Below are positions 7,443-10,862 of a stretch of DNA of 10,862 nt, piece after piece. A model generated the notes under the pieces. That model searched no databases, was not told where the DNA came from, and was given only the letters and a program-made list of their open reading frames with translations. Positions within the stretch are counted from its first letter, which is position 1, and each line of letters starts with the position of its first letter. The stretch is from JACMJP01 sp046160675 (GTDB lineage Bacteria > Bacteroidota > Bacteroidia > Chitinophagales > BACL12). The stretch covers positions 1 to 10,862 of the forward strand of contig JBJXHH010000159.1 in assembly GCA_046160675.1 (NCBI GenBank), read 5' to 3'. The position numbers were made by a program, and so were the translations under genes.

Positions 7443-7553
7443 AAAACTGCTACGAAGATAGGAAACCTGAGCTAAAAGGTCAGCTTGGTGTAATCTTATT
7501 GCAAAACTCTGAATGTTAATAAGCGTTTCCGGGTTAAATGGGGAGAGAATTTA

Positions 7554-7567
7554 CCAGTTGCGACTGG
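7554..7567. promoter_or_regulatory. Short palindrome upstream of the DinB-like gene
   Basis: CCAGT at 7554-7558 and ACTGG at 7563-7567 form a perfect 5-bp inverted repeat around TGCG, ending 21 nt before the ATG at 7589. It could be an operator or a small leader hairpin; such a short palindrome can also be chance. No TAnnTTTG promoter was found on the plus strand of the 7443-7588 divergent gap. Confidence 0.25.
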
Positions 7568-7588
7568 AGTTTGTGAAATTTGCTGATT

Positions 7589-8053
7589 ATGGGTGAAACA
7601 AAACGAATTGCAAAATTATTTTCTGACTGGTATACTGATAACCCCTGGTCGGCAATAAAAATGACAGATATTATTAAAGATTTAACTGCGGAACAGGCCG
7701 CCCGGCGGGTGATCCCAAATGGAAATACAATCTGGCAATTAGTACAGCATTGCCTGGGCTGGAGGGAGAATGTGTTGAGAAAACTGAAGGGGGAGGAATT
7801 TAAAAGCCCGGAAAATAATTACCTTGGCAATCCTGATGACATTTCTTCCCGGGCATGGGAAAACCTGAAAGAACGATATGCCCGAAATGAGAAAGACTGG
7901 CAGGAATATTTACAGAAAATACAGGATGAATTTCTTGATGAAGGTTATAAGCCCTCAAAAAATGAATGGACACAGTATGAAGTAATTCATGGGTTATTGC
8001 ATCATGATAATTATCATTTCGGGCAAATAAGCATGCTGAAGAAATTATTGTAA
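7589..8053 (+). CDS. DinB/YfiT-like metal-dependent four-helix protein
   Basis: A 154-residue, mostly helical cytoplasmic protein. The DinB-fold metal triad is visible: His54 in TIWQLVQHCLGW and His139 plus His143 in HHDNYHFGQI near the C-terminus, the typical H-x3-H-x-x-Q ending. Family members bind zinc or nickel and some are thiol (bacillithiol or mycothiol) transferases, others have no known reaction, so the substrate is unknown. The C-terminal HxxxHxxQ, the length and the start are as expected for the family; I chose ATG 7589 over the in-frame TTG at 7580, which adds only three residues. It is followed after only 3 nt by the CotH-like gene, so the two are very likely one transcript even though one product is cytoplasmic and the other exported. 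Despite the family name it is unrelated to DNA polymerase IV. Confidence 0.88.
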   Translation: MGETKRIAKLFSDWYTDNPWSAIKMTDIIKDLTAEQAARRVIPNGNTIWQLVQHCLGWRENVLRKLKGEEFKSPENNYLGNPDDISSRAWENLKERYARNEKDWQEYLQKIQDEFLDEGYKPSKNEWTQYEVIHGLLHHDNYHFGQISMLKKLL

Positions 8054-8056
8054 CAC

Positions 8057-10336
8057 ATGAAACAGTTATTAATTTTTATTGTTTTACTGAATACTTTTTT
8101 TTCCCGGGGTCAATCTCTTCCTTACAATATTTTATTTGATGATGAAAAGGTAAATTCTATTTTCATAATCATGGATGAAGATTCATTAAACGAAATGTAT
8201 AATGAACTGGAGAATGAACATGAATATGCCGTACAGTTTATCTATGATGAAGGAACAGGAACAGATACGTTAGAAAATGTAGGTTTCCGCCTGCGGGGAA
8301 ATACTTCGCTAGGGTCCGCAAAAAAATCTTTTAAAGTTTCTTTTAATACTTACAACGCAGGGAGGAAATATCATGCTGTAGAAAAAATGAATCTCATCGG
8401 GAATCATAATGACCCGAGCATGAGCAGGGAGAAATTGTACTTTGATATTTATAATGCATTCGGATTGCCGGTTAGAAGAGTTTCGTTTGTAAAGGTTTTT
8501 ATTAACGACGATTATTATGGGTTGTACACAAATACTGAAGAATATGATGAGATATTCCTGAAAGACAGGTTCGGAGAAAACACCGGCAATCTGTACAAAT
8601 GCCTCTATGGCAGCAACCTGGAGTATAAAGGCACAAACCCTTTGCTGTATGGCAGTTATGAGCTGTTAACGAATGAAGAGGAAAATGATTATTCCGACCT
8701 GATGAACCTGACAGATGTGATCACTAACACCCCGATAGAAGATCTTCCCTGCGAACTGGAAAAATTTTTTAACGTAGATAATTTCCTGAAAATTTATGCT
8801 ATTGACATTGCAACGGGGCATTGGGATAATTATGGCTTGAACCAAAATAATTTTTACCTGTATCATAACCAGTTCACAGGGCAATTTGAGTTTTTGAGTT
8901 ATGATTGTGATAATACGCTCGGAGTAGATTGGTTCGGGATTGATTGGGCCGAAAGAGATATCTACGATTGGAATTTTGATGATCGGCCGCTCGTTGAAAG
9001 ATTATTTCAGATTGATGATTATAAAAACCGCTTCAGTTATTACATGAATGAACTTATCAATACGGTGATGCTGCCGGAGGTTTTTTTTCCGCATATTGAT
9101 TCTGTAAAAGAATTGATTACTCCTGCTGCGCTCGAAGATGAATATAAAGGATACGACTATGGTTATACTGACGATGACTTTCTCAATTCTTTTGACACAG
9201 ATGATATTGACGGGCATACTCCCTACGGCATTAAAAATTTTATTGAAAAAAGAAATGCAGAAACAACTTTACAAATTGAGTTGAATGATATTTTTCCAGT
9301 GGCCAGTGAGATAACACATGCCCCGCTTCTGCCGGCATTTGATGAGAACATTGACCTGACGTTGTATTGTTTAGATGATGAAGATGTGATCAGCGCCGAA
9401 CTAATTTACAATATAGACGGCGATGCTGTTGGATCTCTGGAAATGTATGATGATGGGTTGCATAACGACGCTGCAGCAAATGACAATATCTTCGGCGTCC
9501 GGTTGGAAACCCCCGGGGCAATTGAATTTATTCTGTACAACTTTGAAATTACAGATAACACCGGCAATGTTTCCGTTTATCCTTCCTGCGGACAATATCA
9601 ACTGAAAATTGGATTTAACCCACCAACGCTGGTAATTAATGAACTGATGGCAATTAACGATTCAACAGTTATTGATAATGCAGGCGACAATGATGATTAT
9701 GTTGAAATTTATAACCCCGGAAGTTCTGCAATTTATCTTGGCGACTATTACCTGAGTGATGATTTTACAAATCCTGCAAAATGGAAACTTCCGGAAGTCA
9801 CTTTATTGGCGGATGATTACATCCTACTATGGGCGGATAATGAAACAGAAGAAGGCGAGGAGCATTGTGATTTTAAACTTAGTGGCAGCGGCGAACAACT
9901 GGGTTTATTTGCAGGAGTAAGCGATTACTTTTCTGCAATTGATACCATTTCTTTCGGTATGCAAACAGCAGATATTTCTTTCGGCCGTATCCCCAACGGC
10001 TCAGGAAACTTTGTTCTGCTCACGGAACCATCGCCCGGAGAAAACAATGAAAAAACCCCACCACCTACTGATACAACCTTTCAGTTCTTATTCTCGGTAC
10101 TTGGAAATCCGATTACTCAAAATTCAATAGTACAATTGCAGTTGATGGAGGAGGCTGCGGTTCAATTGGATATTTTTTCCCTCAATGGGCAGCTTGTTTT
10201 CCCTATTGAAGAAAACACTCTTTCTGCTGGAAGTTATGTGTTTACAATAGACAACAGGCAGTTTGGTAGTGGTATGTACTTCTTGCGTTTGCTTGTGAAT
10301 GGCGAACAAACAATTTATAAATTGATGCAGCAGTAA
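8057..10336 (+). CDS. Exported CotH kinase-like protein with lamin-tail domain and type A T9SS sorting domain
   Basis: A 759-residue protein with a signal peptide (about 1-19). Residues 25-400 match the CotH (spore-coat kinase-like) family: VGFRLRGNTS (75-84), KKSFKVSF (89-96, candidate ATP-contacting lysines), KMNLIGNHNDPSMSREKL, YYGLYTNTEEYDE, then GHWDNYGLNQNNFYLYH (254-270) with Asp257, and YDCDNTLG (282-289) with Asp283/Asp285 at the metal-binding position. These key acidic residues appear intact, so kinase activity is possible. Residues about 415-520 are a beta domain with MYDDGLHNDAAANDNIFG, as in 'choice-of-anchor X' modules. Residues 524-625 are a lamin-tail domain (LVINELMA, DDYVEIYNPGSSAIYLGDY). 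Residues 676-759 are a type A T9SS sorting domain (LGNPITQNS, LDIFSLNGQLV, SGMYFLRL). It lies 3 nt after the DinB-like gene. Related Bacteroidota proteins are usually annotated only as 'CotH kinase family protein'; the phosphorylation target is unknown. Confidence 0.92.
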   Translation: MKQLLIFIVLLNTFFSRGQSLPYNILFDDEKVNSIFIIMDEDSLNEMYNELENEHEYAVQFIYDEGTGTDTLENVGFRLRGNTSLGSAKKSFKVSFNTYNAGRKYHAVEKMNLIGNHNDPSMSREKLYFDIYNAFGLPVRRVSFVKVFINDDYYGLYTNTEEYDEIFLKDRFGENTGNLYKCLYGSNLEYKGTNPLLYGSYELLTNEEENDYSDLMNLTDVITNTPIEDLPCELEKFFNVDNFLKIYAIDIATGHWDNYGLNQNNFYLYHNQFTGQFEFLSYDCDNTLGVDWFGIDWAERDIYDWNFDDRPLVERLFQIDDYKNRFSYYMNELINTVMLPEVFFPHIDSVKELITPAALEDEYKGYDYGYTDDDFLNSFDTDDIDGHTPYGIKNFIEKRNAETTLQIELNDIFPVASEITHAPLLPAFDENIDLTLYCLDDEDVISAELIYNIDGDAVGSLEMYDDGLHNDAAANDNIFGVRLETPGAIEFILYNFEITDNTGNVSVYPSCGQYQLKIGFNPPTLVINELMAINDSTVIDNAGDNDDYVEIYNPGSSAIYLGDYYLSDDFTNPAKWKLPEVTLLADDYILLWADNETEEGEEHCDFKLSGSGEQLGLFAGVSDYFSAIDTISFGMQTADISFGRIPNGSGNFVLLTEPSPGENNEKTPPPTDTTFQFLFSVLGNPITQNSIVQLQLMEEAAVQLDIFSLNGQLVFPIEENTLSAGSYVFTIDNRQFGSGMYFLRLLVNGEQTIYKLMQQ

Positions 10337-10347
10337 ATACATCCTTC

Positions 10348-10378
10348 TTTGAAGCTTGCCTGTAGTAAATTAATTTTG
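10348..10378 (+). promoter_or_regulatory. Bacteroidota-type promoter for yebC
   Basis: TTTG at 10348-10351 (-33 element) is followed after exactly 19 nt by TAATTTTG at 10371-10378 (-7 element, consensus TAnnTTTG). Transcription would start near 10385, leaving a leader of about 28 nt before the ATG at 10413. The leader begins with a small GC stem, CCGC-AAA-GCGG (10384-10394). The promoter sits in the 76-nt gap after the CotH-like gene, so yebC need not depend on that operon. Confidence 0.7.
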
Positions 10379-10412
10379 CCTTCCCGCAAAGCGGATAAAC
10401 AATCACAAGATC

Positions 10413-10862
10413 ATGGGACGAGCATTTGAATATCGCAAAGAAAAAAAATTTAAGCGCTGGGACGCAATGTCCAAGAATTTTACAAAAGCAGGCCGTGAGA
10501 TTGCCCTGGCAATAAAGGCTGGCGGTCCCGACCCGGAAACCAATGCAAAACTGCGCCTTGCCATTCAAAATGCGAAGGGCGTTCAAATGCCGAAAGACAG
10601 GATTGATGCGGCGGTAAAGCGGGCTAGCGAAAAAGATTCAGGCACATATGATGAAGTATTGTATGAAGGCTACGGGCCTTTTGGCGTTGCCATGCTTATA
10701 GAATGTACAACTGATAATACAACTAGAACAGTTGCAAATATGCGGCTTATCTTCAGCAGGGGAGACGGAGAATTGGGAAACAATAATTCAGTGATTTTCA
10801 ATTTTGACAGGAGAGGGGTTTTCATGATTGAGAAAGCAAAGATCAATTTAGATGATATTGAG
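10413..10862 (+). CDS. yebC: YebC/PmpR family regulator (5' part; 3' end outside window)
   Basis: Open from ATG 10413 to the window edge, giving 150 of about 240 expected residues. The start MGRAFEYRKEKKFKRW is the Bacteroidota form of the YebC N-terminus. Then come FTKAGREIALAIKAGGPDPE (24-43), LRLAIQNAKGVQMPKDRID (47-65) and YEGYGPFGVAMLIECTTDN (84-102), all hallmarks of the family. YebC proteins are cytoplasmic; they have been described as DNA-binding transcriptional regulators and more recently, for some members, as ribosome-associated factors easing translation of proline-rich stretches. The usual G-T-x-GS loop reads G-N-N-N-S here, a mild divergence in residues 127-131. It has its own promoter just upstream and looks like a housekeeping gene unrelated to the surface proteins. 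Confidence 0.93.
   Translation, partial: MGRAFEYRKEKKFKRWDAMSKNFTKAGREIALAIKAGGPDPETNAKLRLAIQNAKGVQMPKDRIDAAVKRASEKDSGTYDEVLYEGYGPFGVAMLIECTTDNTTRTVANMRLIFSRGDGELGNNNSVIFNFDRRGVFMIEKAKINLDDIE

Noticed and set aside
7453..7460. TATCTTCG as a -7 box for the glycine-rich gene (minus strand)
   Set aside because: One mismatch to consensus, no -33 element, and too close to the ATG at 7442 for a normal leader.
10242..10586. Minus-strand 114-codon open frame across the yebC promoter and start
   Set aside because: It runs antisense through the ends of two well-supported genes and through the promoter; no domain is seen.

Overview
The window comes from a member of the Bacteroidota, probably an environmental Chitinophagales/Saprospirales- or Flavobacteriales-like lineage; the exact order cannot be read from the sequence. 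Three independent signs support the phylum. There are type IX secretion system (T9SS) sorting domains of both kinds: type A at the ends of the 1522-3891 and 8057-10336 genes, and a CHU_C/gliding-motility type B domain at the end of the 5346-7442 gene. There are promoters of the Bacteroidota form (TTTG, about 19 nt, TAnnTTTG). Start codons are preceded by A/T-rich stretches rather than strong Shine-Dalgarno sequences. DNA is moderately AT-rich, except in the glycine-coding part of the 5346-7442 gene.

Layout: the left two thirds (1-7442) is read on the minus strand and the right third on the plus strand, with a divergent gap at 7443-7588. From the left: a partial secreted fibre-like protein (1-1498, running off the window) lies 23 nt downstream of a 789-residue exported protein (1522-3891) made of seven ~60-residue repeats, four MopE-like acidic cysteine units and a T9SS tail. 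A gene-free stretch (3892-4166) holds a 151-bp element bounded by perfect 14-bp inverted repeats. Next come two cytoplasmic redox genes, an NADP-binding oxidoreductase (4167-4778) and an OsmC peroxidase (4829-5242), with a clear promoter before osmC. A 698-residue glycine-rich type B T9SS substrate (5346-7442) follows. On the plus strand, a DinB/YfiT-like protein (7589-8053) is followed after 3 nt by an exported CotH-kinase/lamin-tail/T9SS protein (8057-10336). The window ends inside a YebC/PmpR regulator (10413-10862) that has its own well-formed promoter.

How the genes fit together: four large products carry N-terminal signal peptides and three have visible T9SS sorting domains, so most of the DNA here encodes cell-surface or released proteins (adhesin-like, fibre-like, possibly calcium-binding, and one possible secreted protein kinase). 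Between them sit a small peroxide/redox pair and a conserved housekeeping regulator. I see no rRNA, tRNA, CRISPR array, transposase or phage structural operon. The most unusual items are the fibre protein built from modules common in phage tail fibres, the polyglycine domain, the exported CotH-like protein, and the inverted-repeat element. I do not see convincing evidence for an entirely new system.
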